NCBI GenBank assembly: GCA_032718475.1
Contig: JAUCBJ010005946.1
Coordinates: 18,644-82,643 of the forward strand
Length of the DNA stretch: 64,000 nucleotides
Reading direction: 5' to 3'
Origin: Nemertoderma westbladi
Taxonomy: Eukaryota; Xenacoelomorpha; Nemertodermatida; Nemertodermatidae
The notes below the pieces were generated by a model. It did not search any database. It saw only the letters and a program-made list of their open reading frames with translations, and was not told where the DNA came from. This document shows, piece by piece, positions 50,001 to 59,305 of this stretch. The translations under genes were made by a program, and so were the position numbers. The first letter of the stretch is position 1. Each line of letters opens with the position of its first letter.

Positions 50001-52649
50001 TGTGGGCAAAACCAAATGGACTGAGATAAGAGTTGTTTAAATTCTGAAAATTTAAGAGATGGGATACAACGGTAGTGAACAAATTGCTTACAAGCAGCAC
50101 ATTTCAATTTAGAGATATTGGAGCTTTTTATTAATTTAGTGCAATAGTGGCAAGTGCTATTTTGAATCATATAAAATTTAAGATTCAATAAAATTAAGAC
50201 AAATTAGGAGAAAACAATGCAGTAGATTAAAGCTAAAAAAACAAACTAACTAACTAATACGCTACAAGTAAACGCTACAAAGCCTAGTATATATGTAGGA
50301 TAAGATAGTTAGTGTAAAAGCTATAGGGAGTAAACAGTTCAAGCAGTCAGTAAGTCCTTTCCTAAACATTATTATGGCTAGACTGTGTCGTATATTTTGG
50401 CGAAATGGCCAATTGTAGTTTTTTGTAAAGAAAACTAAATTTTCCTACACTCATTGCAACCTTGTATGGTGTAAACACAATAATATTACATTCCAATGTC
50501 ATTTAATCTATGTTACCTCAGAAACGATGAAATACTGTATCACCTTCCCCAACTGGATCGCTGCTGGTTGATTCTATTCGGTGTGTCAACTCGGTTCCGT
50601 TAGCAGCACTTTTATTGTGGTTCTTGTCTCTAGAGGGAGGTGGGTGGGTGGTCAGTGCTGCGCCTGCCGCTGTCGGTCCAGTGCGATTGTAGCGTTTCCG
50701 GTTCCGCTCGACCTTCTCCTCCAGAGTGAAATGCTTAACGTGTTTAACGTCGTCGTCGCGTTCAATTTCGATTTTGTTACCCTTTTTATCTATAGCAAAG
50801 ATGCGACCATCTCTCGACCAACCAATCCCATTTACACGAATACGTTTTAGTAAATCCCGTCTACGGGGCGTTAAGCACTCAGTTATAAAGCTTGGCGAAG
50901 CGCGAAGGCGGTGGACCTCTCTGAAAATTCTCGCCCGTGTTCTATATCGGACTAACTTGACGATAATCGGTGGATTATATTTACGATTATCGATGGTATC
51001 TATGGGGGCTTTGCTAGGAAGGCGATGACATCTATCCAGATCCCTTTCATCGATATTGAGATTTAGAGATTCCTTGAAGAATTGAAGCACAACATTACAG
51101 GTATCGTCTTCGGATTTCTCACCTGGAAGTTGCTCCAATCCGTGGATCAGGACACAATTCCGACGAGAATATTGCTCGGCATTATCATGACGTAGGGATA
51201 AATTATTGGCCAAATCAGTGAGATTACTTTTAATTTCTTCGATTGAATCGCGTATTTTCTCTACCTCGAAATTAACAAGAGACTTGATTGTATCGATTAA
51301 GGACGATCGTTGTTTAGCACGAAGTTGCTGTTCCGAACTGGATCCACTGCCTGTCACAGTATGACTGGAGATCTCTAATTCTGACCGGTCGTCTAATGCT
51401 TTCGATACTATTTCAGCGATTCTATCGTCCAATCCATCGATGTTGTCCTGTAGACCACCAAGACGCTCCATTTGTTCCGAGATGGATTTGTTAAATACGC
51501 CAGACGATGTCGTACCTTTCTTCCCTTGTTTAAGTTGTTTGGGCATGATTGAATCCGTAGGCTAAGGTCCTGAGGATTGTGTTCACGTGCTTTTTTTAAA
51601 ATAATTATTGAGTGAATTGCTATTTAATGTTGGTAGATCGATCATAATAGATGGACCTGATAAATCCCAGTTGTTAAGTTTTATTGTTAATTATAATGAT
51701 ACATTGCGGCCGTTAGTCGCCTCCTTTACGGCACAGTCAGATTACTGCTAGACTACGAAGCTACCGGTACCATGTACCGCTACACTACTGTTCCGCAAAT
51801 TGGGAACTTCTGTAGACGCACCTGTGACTACTGATGTATAGTTTTGGCCTAAGTCAAACAACAGTAGTAAAATGCAGTCGACTAACTGTATAATAATGTA
51901 GTAGTCTCCTAGTGAAATAATTAAATGAGAATTTAATAAACGGTTCAACTAGCTATCAATGTAATAATAATACATTCGTATATGTTAAAAATGATGTTTA
52001 GTAGCACAAAAAATAATTTTCACCCAATTGTAGGGTCCAGAAACACAAAAATGTGAGTTTCAATTTGGGGGTTAAATATCATAATAAAATAAATCTTCAA
52101 ATACTTTTTAATTTCTTGCAAAGATGTAGCCATACTGTATTTTCATGATAAATCATGATGATATTTGTTTATATTGAATTAATACAGCTTTGTAAAATAT
52201 CCATAAATTAATTATCGAAATATACTGAACAGTTTGGCTTAACTAAATGTAATGAACACTACAACATCCGCATAGATACATTGACACAATTCTGCCACAT
52301 CTAAATTTTATACATAAACGCGCAGCATATTAGAACATAAAGTTTATATAATATTAAGAACTAACAATGCTCCGTCGTTACTAATACTGTTATACTTTAA
52401 ATCCAGTCGATATAGATTCGACTTATCTTTGAGGCAATCTACAAGGGCATTAACATCAGAATCCTCTAGTCGCTTGTCACAAAGTAGTTTATCGTTTCCT
52501 CGGAAACTCAGGTCTAAACGATCCAAGTCAATATCCGACTTCTCCATGAGTTTATTTAGCGCTGCATTTATATATTTACTTTCTGCGATCCTCAACAATT
52601 TACATGAACCTTCGTAATCCTTTTTAATTTCTTGTAAAGATGTAGCCAT
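28864..52649 (-). CDS. LRRC34: LRRC34, leucine-rich repeat protein 34 (complete, six exons)
   Basis: Exons on the - strand at 52649-52366, 46111-45960, 41916-41716, 41507-41225, 40685-40424 and 29031-28864 join in phase to 1350 bases, 449 residues plus stop. The order and sequence of ribonuclease-inhibitor-type leucine-rich repeats match vertebrate LRRC34, including RLTGNKIGNRGGMHIAGALQ, LGRPLLYSVQEETQVHLG, LDLSYNRMEDEGA and, after the repeats, the LRRC34-specific tail VVDERIYMAELPNGPRKNYY. The last 55 residues (Pro/Glu/Gln-rich) diverge. In vertebrates LRRC34 is a nucleolar or germ and stem cell protein; its biochemical role is not settled. Intron 1 hosts a LINE; introns 2, 4 and 5 carry tandem arrays. 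The start is the Met of MATSLQEIKK, which precedes the first repeat. Confidence 0.94.
39014..39096 (+). mobile_element. LINE 3'-end fragment captured inside the array (copy 1)
   Basis: An 83-bp insertion (GAGTTGTGGCGGTGCAATTT onward) interrupts the 37-bp units. It matches the end of the LINE at 4345-4425: last codons (VDKPAQHS), stop and start of the 3' UTR. Confidence 0.85.
39523..39605 (+). mobile_element. LINE 3'-end fragment captured inside the array (copy 2)
   Basis: Same fragment as at 39014, exactly 509 bp further on, with the same flanking units. The two were made by one capture followed by duplication of a 509-bp block. Confidence 0.85.
40424..40685 (-). CDS. LRRC34: LRRC34 exon 5
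   Basis: Acceptor TTTTACTCACAG before 40685; donor CAG|GTAGCA at 40424/40423. Starts with one base completing Asn, then SLNLKYNHLHGKGLRLIADA and the LRRC34 C-terminal signature (NTDVMTYVVDERIYMAELPN). The final 13 bases belong to the repeat unit of the following intron. Confidence 0.93.
40950..41256 (-). repeat. 53-bp tandem repeat at the LRRC34 exon 4/intron 4 junction, 5-6 copies
   Basis: In gene orientation the unit runs GCCTTACAATGTAACTTCAC, TCTAAA|GTGAGTTTAG and TTTCCATATAGAAGCGAG. Donor-bearing copies have their exon-type last base at 41225 (authentic), 41172, 41119, 41065 and 41012; a partial copy lies further on. Each holds about 29 bases of exon 4 and an intact GTGAGT. Copies diverge with distance from the exon. 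Confidence 0.93.
41225..41507 (-). CDS. LRRC34: LRRC34 exon 4
   Basis: Acceptor ATTTAACCTCAG before 41507; donor AAA|GTGAGT after 41225. 283 bases, 93 full codons with two bases at each edge. Contains two to three leucine-rich repeats (LRELNLMKVHVCDFGAERLA; LVELNLSCNRITRDGVRFL; LEILDLSYNRMEDEGAGH) and ends ALQCNFTL. Confidence 0.94.
41716..41916 (-). CDS. LRRC34: LRRC34 exon 3
   Basis: Acceptor AATCGTTAACAG before 41916; donor TAG|GTTTGT after 41716. 201 bases. Encodes NRGGMHIAGALQINSG, LVNLDLNECDLTMESMIAL and SINLGRPLLYSVQEETQVHL, the segment most similar to vertebrate LRRC34. Confidence 0.95.
41990..43200. other. Intron 2 sequence, possible old retroelement remnant
   Basis: No gene is supported. 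A short repeated GTGTGAATTAGTGTAAATTA stretch and an AATAAA at about 42700 followed by an open frame (42754-43059) are faintly LTR-like, but no terminal repeat pair or primer-binding site was established. Confidence 0.3.
43240..45627. repeat. 40-bp minisatellite in LRRC34 intron 2, about 60 copies
   Basis: The unit is CTTCACAAAGAAATACTGGT then TTACGTGGGTAGCCTTTATA (starts at 43321, 43361, 43401). Unlike the other arrays in this gene it starts about 330 bp from the exon 2 donor and contains no copy of either splice site, so it serves as an ordinary intronic minisatellite for comparison. Confidence 0.97.
45960..46111 (-). CDS. LRRC34: LRRC34 exon 2
   Basis: Acceptor TTTTTTTAATAG before 46111; donor ATAG|GTACGA after 45960. 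152 bases. Encodes FVADLLQNNSSLCYLDLQMC and AEHIAKALHNNETLMGLRL, then TGNKI with a split Gly completed by exon 3. Confidence 0.93.
46395..46615. repeat. 39-bp tandem repeat in LRRC34 intron 1
   Basis: Alternating TATAGTGTTGGCCTATATG and TATAGTGTTTGCCTATATAT blocks, about five to six copies. The overlapping open frame (YSVCLYIIVLAYM) is an artefact. Confidence 0.9.
46843..50188 (-). pseudogene. LINE ORF2: PHD-like finger, endonuclease, reverse transcriptase (one stop, one frameshift)
   Basis: From 50188 the frame encodes a Cys-rich finger (CHYC...CAACKQFVHYRCI...WFCPHC), then a TGA near 49875 in the same frame, then the endonuclease start (LSLFHTNIRSVPKNFHNL; LTETWL; NQRGGGCSLYL) to about 49430. 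There a frame change leads into the 876-residue open frame ending at 46843, which has IIIGCIYRPP, LLGDFNIDML and SDHLPIF of the endonuclease and, from about residue 400, reverse transcriptase with FGNYRPISILP, GVPQGSVLGPILF (about 566) and the catalytic FADDTNLF (about 598). It would copy LINE RNA at a nicked target if intact. Confidence 0.9.
50518..51546 (-). CDS. LINE ORF1 protein, intact (342 residues)
   Basis: Open frame from ATG 51546 to stop. N-terminal basic and Ser-rich segment, a coiled-coil-like region (about 25-125; heptad-type LGGLQDNIDGLDDRIAEI and later VEKIRDSIEEIKSNL), then an RRM-like core starting YSRRNCVLIHGLEQLPGE and a C-terminal domain with LTPRRRDLLKRIR, as in LINE ORF1 RNA-binding chaperones. 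Followed after about 330 bp by ORF2. No lesion was seen in this frame. Confidence 0.85.
   Translation of the reverse strand: MPKQLKQGKKGTTSSGVFNKSISEQMERLGGLQDNIDGLDDRIAEIVSKALDDRSELEISSHTVTGSGSSSEQQLRAKQRSSLIDTIKSLVNFEVEKIRDSIEEIKSNLTDLANNLSLRHDNAEQYSRRNCVLIHGLEQLPGEKSEDDTCNVVLQFFKESLNLNIDERDLDRCHRLPSKAPIDTIDNRKYNPPIIVKLVRYRTRARIFREVHRLRASPSFITECLTPRRRDLLKRIRVNGIGWSRDGRIFAIDKKGNKIEIERDDDVKHVKHFTLEEKVERNRKRYNRTGPTAAGAALTTHPPPSRDKNHNKSAANGTELTHRIESTSSDPVGEGDTVFHRF
52105..52309 (-). repeat. Duplicate of the LRRC34 promoter/start region inside intron 1
   Basis: This segment matches 52621-52792 with small differences. It includes a second copy of the start codon (at 52133-52131 on the - strand) and ten in-frame codons (MATSLQEIKK), after which the frame diverges and stops after about 33 codons without a donor site. 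It is a partial duplication about 0.5 kb downstream of the real start. Confidence 0.85.
52366..52649 (-). CDS. LRRC34: LRRC34 exon 1
   Basis: ATG at 52649-52647; donor ATT|GTTAGT after 52366; 94 codons plus two bases. Begins MATSLQEIKKDYEGSCKLL and ends in the first leucine-rich repeat (LYRLDLKYNSISNDGA). The phase-2 end is completed by the first base of exon 2, giving GALFVADLL. Confidence 0.9.
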
Positions 52650-52842
52650 ATTTTCAAGATGATGTTTGTTTAGATTTAATACAGCTTTGTAAAATATTCG
52701 AGATGTACTGAACAGTTTGGTTTAAATAAATATAATGAACACTACAACATCCGCATAGATACATTGACACAATTCTGCCATATCTAAATTTAGTATATTT
52801 TGTCAATCAGTATATATAATTAGTATATTTCATCAATACGTG

Positions 52843-53065
52843 CTGTAATAATAATAATAATAATAAATAAAATGATTTGTACAACATAGCGCCGCTTAAC
52901 ATTCTGATCAGAGGCGCTTAAAAACTACGAAAATAAAAACTTATAGTCACAATAAAATTACTATTTTTAAAATAATATTAAAACCAAAGTTATCCTATGC
53001 AATCGACATAGTCACGAGTAAACAGATAAGTTTTCAGCTCCTTCTCAAATGAGTCCACCGATATT
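52843..53065 (-). mobile_element. LINE 3' end with (ATT)n tail
   Basis: On the - strand a frame reads FEKELKTYLFTRDYVDCIG and stop, typical of the C-terminus of L2/CR1-type ORF2, followed by a 3' UTR with AAGCGGCGCTATGTTGTAC and an (ATT)n tail at 52843-52868. Only the 3' end is present, as usual for 5'-truncated LINE copies. It lies upstream of the LRRC34 start. Confidence 0.65.
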
Positions 53066-53069
53066 ATTA

Positions 53070-54590
53070 TAATTACTGCTGTACTGTAACTATGTACATG
53101 GCTAAATGGTGAGCGGGTAGAGATGCGGTAATGTAGCGATTGGTTCTGGCGCGTTAGGTCAATTATTTAATTTTAATTACTTTATTTCGAGACTTAACAC
53201 CTCTTTTTATTCTCGTTTATTGCTTTTGTTCGAAAATATAACCTGCACCGAGGTCCTAAAATGCGCCAGGATAAAACTGTAAAAGCAAACCCTAACAGTT
53301 TAGGTACCGTTCTGGTAGGCCATACCAAAATTCGTGATTACTGCTTTCTTTCAAATATATTGTTTGAAATAGTTGCTGGGAAACCGTTTTGTGACTCAGC
53401 TGATTTCCTGGTTCATTTCATTTCTGAGTTTTACAATCCGCAATCAGTATGCAGTACAGCAGTACATACTGACATAGGCCTACCAAGGCCATCCCGCCAT
53501 CTGCAGATCTAAACAACTATTCTATTCCAGTATTCTACATCTACCTACTGACCTACAGATCAGCAGATCTATTTAGATGGCCTTGAGGCCTACCCATACC
53601 ACTGTACCAGCACAGCCTGACAGCACTACAGCCTGACAGCAGCATAAAGGCATACCAATACTGCAATACCAGACCAGCATACAGCGTACAGCCATACCTC
53701 CAATACCTCCATACCCAGGCTGCCAGGTACCGGTACTTCTGCTGTTCTGTACTTCAGATTCAGAACGTGGTTTGGCAGGTTGGTGGTACAGTCTACAGTC
53801 CTGGAGTCCTGTGTGGTGGAAGCGGAAGGTTCGGTAACCGTAACCCTGTAACCTGCCTGCCTGCTAACCTGGTAACGGTCAGACGGTCTGCAGTCTGAGT
53901 CTGACGGCTGACGATGCGCGCGGTTGGCTGACGAGATGAGAATATCTGAATGTGTGGGTAGTGTAGTACAGCAGTCGGGTACCGGTACATGACATAAAAT
54001 TAAATAAAGTCCAAATTTAAATATTTCCATTTAAATTTAAACTCTTTTTTAAATTTGAATATTTTCATAAATCTTTGAAAATGTTAGTTATCAAAATTAC
54101 TTAATTGTGAGATTTTAAGGAAAATTACATACATTAGGACAGACAGACATATTTGGCAAGTGATAATAAGTGTTTTTGGCCTTTAGTGTTAACAAATTCC
54201 ATGTTTTAGCTTTTAGGTAGGCCTATCTGTACTGTGGTACACAATAACACAATACAGCAATAGACGTTGACTGAATAAGTACTGTAGTGTATCTGCTAGG
54301 TAATTTGATATTCATTAGGCTACAATATAGGTACAGGCCAAACTGTCTGAATTCCTAATCAAGGTATATTCTGATATTAACAAGCAATGGCAAATGGCGG
54401 CGCATTTAACCGTAGGAAGAAGTAAAGGTGTATGGATACCAAGTTGTTGTTGTATTATTCATAATTACAATATGGAAAAGTGGCATAACGTACAATATAA
54501 ATTGGTCCCTTTAAAAGCTTCAAAACAAATAAAGATGTCTTACCTTAAATTATTTGTTAATAGGAAACTCGTTCCTAACCCCACCATGTA
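53070..54590. other. Intergenic, no gene supported
   Basis: Lies between the divergent LRRC34 and proteasome genes. Holds a few short open frames (53261-53512 +, 53626-54030 -) with no recognisable domain, and several copies of the palindrome GGTACCGGTAC (about 53727 and 53981). Confidence 0.4.
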
Positions 54591-54591
54591 A

Positions 54592-54974
54592 CTGATGTAG
54601 CTACTCAAACCCAAACCCCTGTTGCTCACCACTCAGTATCTTGCCAAACTGATGACTGGAACACGAATGCACTCAATTTTTCTGTTGACACTGTTCTTAA
54701 AGAACTATTGACTGATAATTTATCAAAAGAACATTGTGTCGCTTTAGCTGGTGCTCTTGGTGGTAATATCGAAAAAAGGTTGGGTGCGATCGCCCTTGAA
54801 TTAATAGAAAGAAGCAGTGATACGTCTTGCTACTTTTTTAGTAAAAGCATGAGAGAAGACCCTGCAATTGAACAACTAAATGAAAACTGTGGTGACCTAA
54901 TTAATTTCGTGAAATCTGCTATCAGACATCCAAACCATCACCAACCAAAACTGCGTCATCCAATAATTTATTAA
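54592..54974 (+). CDS. Unassigned open frame, possible gene or transposon remnant
   Basis: An uninterrupted frame of more than 120 codons ends at TAA 54972-54974; the first ATG in it is not near the 5' end. The peptide has balanced, globular-looking composition (TDNLSKEHCVALAGALGG; RLGAIALELIERSSD), preceded by a Thr/Gln-rich stretch (DVATQTQTPVAHHSVSCQTD). No family was recognised. It faces another unassigned frame at 55092-55500 on the - strand, so both may be pieces of one mobile element. Confidence 0.3.
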
Positions 54975-55091
54975 ACCAAACAGTTTATGCTATGCACGAA
55001 ACAACACTTACCTTTCGTTACCTGACAGCCTGATGTCTGCCTATCATTAACTTCGTATTGTCTGACAAACAGTAAGGTCAATATGAAGCTC

Positions 55092-55500
55092 TTAAATTAT
55101 GGCCGTCCCAGTGGAAGCTATGCTAAAATAACAAATGTTATACATAAATTGGCAGAGCTGCCCCAAAAGGTTATCGATGATGATCTGTGGAGCATTTCGA
55201 TAACCAACTCGTGCCCTACATTGGTATTGTAGGACACGGGCGTCTTTTACTAATTGCGTCGCCTTCTTCTTGAGTGCAGATGATCGTTGGGGAGTGCGTA
55301 ACATTTCTAATTTCTTATATGGACCACGATTTCCTGGCACATTACCCCTCCATCGTTTGCCGGTAACTCTTTTAGGGGTACTGGTCACCGAGACGCAATG
55401 GCTTGTCGATGAAGAATGTGGTGGACTGGTTGAAGTACCAGTTAAACTCGGAGTCGGAACACTCAAGTCTGTTGGTTCTGAAACTGTTGTTGTTTTATAT
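55092..55500 (-). CDS. Unassigned basic, Ser/Thr/Pro-rich open frame
   Basis: The - strand frame is open from about 55500 to a stop at 55092. It has a Ser/Thr/Pro-rich start (TPSLTGTSTSPPHSSSTSH) and a basic middle (KRVTGKRWRGNVPGNRGPYK; SSALKKKATQLVKDARVLQY). It could be part of a transposase or other nuclear protein; no domain was recognised and no splice model was found. Confidence 0.3.
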
Positions 55501-55599
55501 TACGAAGTATTTTTGTCATTATTACATCGTTTGAAAAATGTATGTATCCATTTACCAAAACTTGCCGTATTGCGGCATTTTTAATTAATTTTAATTATT

Positions 55600-56240
55600 A
55601 TTTGGCCTACTATTACTTAACATCAAAAACGAATTATATTTTGTTTGTCTGGCTGTTTTGATTTATATTTCGAATTAATGTAGTGTTATACTGTTATATT
55701 ATAATAATAGTTGGATAAAATCGATTTATATCGAGCGAGCGAGAATTCGAGCAGCACGTGATCAGATACTTACTCGAAATAATTCAATAGTAGGTCAGAT
55801 AATGGGTCTGACTGTTAGTTTTTGCTTTAAATTTTGAAATATAGTCTTCTGCCCGGATATCGTTTGAAAAAATGTATTTTTATCAAAAAACTAATTGTCA
55901 GACCACCTTGAGGTGTCTGCGTCTGGGTGGGTGGGTGTGGTCGTTACTCGTGATGCCGTGTACTGCTGTACTCTGGCTGTCTGTCTACATATTCGTATTC
56001 ATCTGTTCATATGTGTACTGAGACTGCATACATATTCATATTTGTCTACCGGTTCCATTACCATTCTACAGTTTTACAATATCGGTACAGCAATATGCCT
56101 ATTACAATATTGCATTGCATAGGCCTGTTATTATAGTATTATATCATGCAATATACTTATTAGGCCTATACAATACAATCTACATACCGGCAGACCGGTA
56201 TTATTGTGTGTAAGCGCTAAACGACAGGACATAAATTTAT
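55600..56240. other. 5' flank of the proteasome gene, nothing else recognised
   Basis: AT-rich intergenic sequence with repeated TAGGCCTAT and ACCGGTA palindromic words. No TATA-type promoter could be singled out with confidence. Confidence 0.4.
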
Positions 56241-56247
56241 CTGGAGT

Positions 56248-56297
56248 ATGGACGTGGACAATATGTACGAAGGGTTTTCTTTTGAAAATTGTCTCAG
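56248..56297 (+). CDS. PSMB7: Proteasome beta-2 exon 1
   Basis: ATG at 56248; donor CAG|GTTAGT at 56298. Encodes 16 residues ([16 protein letters not shown]) plus two bases of Arg; GFSFENC is the conserved propeptide motif. Confidence 0.88.
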
Positions 56298-59078
56298 GTT
56301 AGTTGCCATTAGCCATTATTATTTATTGTTTGCTGCACATGGTAATCCTAGTCCAGTCTGCTCCGTGTGTAGTCCTAGCTCCTAGCACCTAGATGCAAAT
56401 TATTAGGTACATGATCTTCAACTGATTCCATTAGTCATTACCGTATTTATTTTACAGTGACATGTGACATGGCAAAGTTTCGGTTTATGAAAAAGTGCAA
56501 CTTTTAGGTTTTGTGAATTTTGTAACACACATTAACAGGTGCCTTCTGGAACAAGTTAATGCTTGGCTTGCTCATACTGTAATGATGTTGAATAGGCCTA
56601 GTATGTCTATTAAATTATAATTAATAAATAATTTAATTTATTAGATTTCATTAAATTTTAAATTAGTTAATAATTTAATTTATTAGATTTCATTAAATTT
56701 TAAATTAGTTACCGGTATTTATTAACCCTCAAAAAATCAAGGCCAAGTACCTGTGTATACCTTTCAAAGTACCTGTATTTCACTTTTAGGCTCTCGTTTC
56801 GTATTTCACGCACTTGTTTACACTCGTGCGTGGAAATATTCCCACTCAAGTCGGCGTGAAATACAGTGGTACCGGTACTTTATTTACATCGAATATATAG
56901 TTAATACTGTTATATACCGCATCGTTATTCTTATTGTTTAAATATTATACTGTTATAGGAATACACGATTAGCGGAGAAGGGACTGAAAGCGAAACCTTA
57001 TAATAAGACGGGGACGACAATAGTGGGTCTGATGTTTAAGGATGGGGTTGTCCTGGGAGCTGACACCAGAGCTACCGGTGGATCCACAGTCTTATCTAAA
57101 GATTGCGAGAAGTTACATTATCTGGCTCCGAATATGTAGTAAGTTTAATTTACCCCAGTAGTACTACTATATATATATATACTCTTTGTTACATACTTTG
57201 TACCGGTACAACTTGCCCTGGCGATATTCTTAATTTTTCCACTAGATGTACCTGTGTAACATATAATTTGCATTCCCCATGCAAAATCGCTCCCTGGTTA
57301 AAATGATCTAGTGTATTCTCACACCCGGGGTGTAATTTCCATACCTGTAGTGCTGTAGTGTATTTTTAACTCCCTCCTGTGAAAACTCACCCCTGCATTT
57401 ATGAATTTTCACTCTGTGCAAATCCATCCCCACTTACTACTACTAGCCTACTAATACTACGATCGGCATGCTGAATTGCAGCTGTATTATATGCCGGTAT
57501 ATATTACATATTTATTAAGAATGCTGTGCCGGCTTGTCGACAAAATGACACAACTCCCTATCACCCATGACATTTGCTAGATCATCCGCATCTTCAAGGC
57601 CAGTGTCCTTTAAGATGCGTCTCACGAAAGTCATGGGTTGTCCACCATGCTTATTCGCCTCATGAGGCTGCCAAAGTACAAGATTATGCACTGGCTGGTC
57701 CTCACGGCGAAAGCAATGTCCTGCAAAGCGCAGGCGGTTCCGTTCAAGTGTCAAGATAGGGAAGACTAATGGAACACATCCAATGCTGTATAGTATGATT
57801 GGAGATGTGTTCATTGTAATTGACACAATGAACCCGGCGCAGCATTCTTGTATAAGTGCTATCCAGAGATTTGGTATCCTCTGCAGTTAGAGCCCAGCAT
57901 GGACTCCCATATAAGAGTACTGGTACTACTACTGCCATAAATAATCGAACCTTAAGGTTCCGTTTTTTTATATGGGTCTTCCAATTCCTGAACAGACTAG
58001 TCAATGCTGCCCATGCCTTCCCCTTACGTATCCCCACTGTATTCTCACTCCCGGTGTCTTCTACAGTACCTTACTACATACAAATCTCCATCGTGTGTTT
58101 GTCTGTGTTTAAGAGGTATCTGTGGTCACCTAACTGAGGCTTATATCGAATTTAATTTATATCTAAAATTAAAATTTAAGGGTTAAAATTCCCTAGTGAA
58201 TTTTAACCGGGGGGTGAATTTTTGGGGGTTGAAATTCTCTGCTACAGTGCTACACCGGTATAAATAAAAAAAAAGATTTATTTAAGTTGTATTAAATGTT
58301 CTTATTTTTCCATATAATCTGTTTGCAACTACATTCTCTCTCTTTATTTGTACAGTGGGTCAATGTGGGTGCCGGTCACTTCGCCACACTGCCATTTCGA
58401 CACAGAAATTATGTATCGAAGTAAACAGTAAATTTCATATCACGCAGGCAGGGATGGCATAACGAAACGAAATAATGAGTGTTTCGTTCGTTAAATTTTC
58501 CGTTTCATTTCGTTAAATTAAAAAGTAATTAATCAATACGATATAAATGTATTATTATTATTTTAAAATTATAAAAGGTACCAGTATAGTGTATAAAACT
58601 CAAAAGGAGACATACCGCCAAAAGTTGGGGGGAGAGTCAACACCGTATTTTGGTAGAAATATAATGTATTATTTTATTATTATATTGTTCTACATTATCG
58701 TATATCATGGTGCTGGTATCGGGGCGGTTATATTTAAAACGAAACGAAAACCTATGATCTTCGAAAAATGTATGAAACGAAACGACGTGCTATTTCTGCT
58801 AAGTGCTAAGTTAACTATATTTCATATTTAACTTTATTTGCGTTATAGAACTACATTTAAGACAAGAGGACCGTCTCATACGTAACAGAACCCAGTCCAA
58901 TACCGGTATTGTAATATGTTTCCTTTTCATCCTGTAGTTGTGCCGGGGCTGGGACAGCTGCGGATATGGTTATGGTAGGGAACATGATTGCGGGTCAACT
59001 CAATCTCCACAGTCTCAATACCGACAGACCCCCTAGAGTAGTCACTGCACTGACGATGCTGAGTCACTATCTATACAA
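56248..59078 (+). CDS. PSMB7: Proteasome subunit beta-2 (PSMB7/PSMB10 type), first three exons
   Basis: Exons 56248-56297, 56959-57138 and 58938-59078 join in phase to 123 residues. The short propeptide ([18 protein letters not shown] to NKTG) matches the GFSFDNCRRN...RKTG leader of vertebrate PSMB7. Cleavage after Gly35 would expose the catalytic Thr36 (mature Thr1), with Asp52 (Asp17) and Lys68 (Lys33) of the catalytic triad present. [20 protein letters not shown] and [11 protein letters not shown] are diagnostic for beta-2, the trypsin-like site of the 20S core. The remaining half (from YQGYIGAALVLGG in human) was not found before 64000, so the fourth exon is distant or outside. PSMB10 is an alternative name; invertebrates normally have one gene of this type. 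Confidence 0.92.
56959..57138 (+). CDS. PSMB7: Proteasome beta-2 exon 2 (catalytic Thr)
   Basis: Acceptor ACTGTTATAG ending at 56958; donor TA|GTAAGT at 57139. Contains [20 protein letters not shown] and ends APNMY with the Tyr codon split. In the genome this join hides as an in-frame TAG, which is removed by splicing. Confidence 0.93.
57530..58037 (-). pseudogene. LINE reverse transcriptase C-terminal fragment in proteasome intron 2
   Basis: Two - strand frames in succession: 58037-57850 ([38 protein letters not shown]) and 57757-57515 ([49 protein letters not shown]). It is the same family as 3838-4425, frame-shifted and 5'-truncated, in antisense orientation to the host gene. Confidence 0.8.
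58200..58937 (+). other. Proteasome intron 2, remainder
   Basis: No gene. Contains scattered CGAAACGAAA and TTTCGTT words between 58460 and 58790 that pair as inverted copies and may be a decayed mobile element. Confidence 0.4.
58938..59078 (+). CDS. PSMB7: Proteasome beta-2 exon 3
   Basis: Acceptor TCATCCTGTAG ending at 58937; donor AA|GTTAGT at 59079. Completes the split Tyr, then [20 protein letters not shown] and [19 protein letters not shown], and ends HYLY plus two bases. Confidence 0.92.
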
Positions 59079-59305
59079 GTTAGTTTATTTTATTTTGTAT
59101 AATTTGTATTAGTGCTTTAGTATAATGTGTTAAACGAACTGATAAAGTGGTAGGCATTCACCAGCGGTAACGTACTGTACGAATGATAATAATAAACAAT
59201 TGAAGGTTTTTAGCTGGTTATTAATTAAAGATAGTAAACTAGTAGATAGTTACCAGTACAAAGTCAGATGCAGACCGGCAGGTCGAACACGTTTACTGTC
59301 TTTAA

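Larger units (their letters stand above)
46830..51560 (-). mobile_element. Near-full-length CR1-group LINE in LRRC34 intron 1
   Basis: About 4.7 kb with ORF1 (51546-50518) and ORF2 (50188-46843) in the same orientation as LRRC34. ORF2 has a PHD-like finger, endonuclease and reverse transcriptase, the layout of CR1/L2/Daphne-type non-LTR elements. It has one in-frame TGA and one frameshift, so it is a young but probably inactive copy. Ends were placed by ORF limits; no target-site duplication was confirmed. Confidence 0.85.

Noticed and set aside
54649-54665. Second hammerhead candidate at CTGATGA
   Set aside because: No stem II, GAAA or flanking helix follows the CTGATGA word.
58355-58430. 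Alternative proteasome exon after TTTGTACAG
   Set aside because: It would read GSMWVPV after the split Tyr and soon stop, whereas 58938 gives the conserved [10 protein letters not shown].
58547-58831. 94-codon open frame in proteasome intron 2
   Set aside because: AT-rich composition, no domain, interrupts no known splice pattern and lies in probable mobile-element debris.
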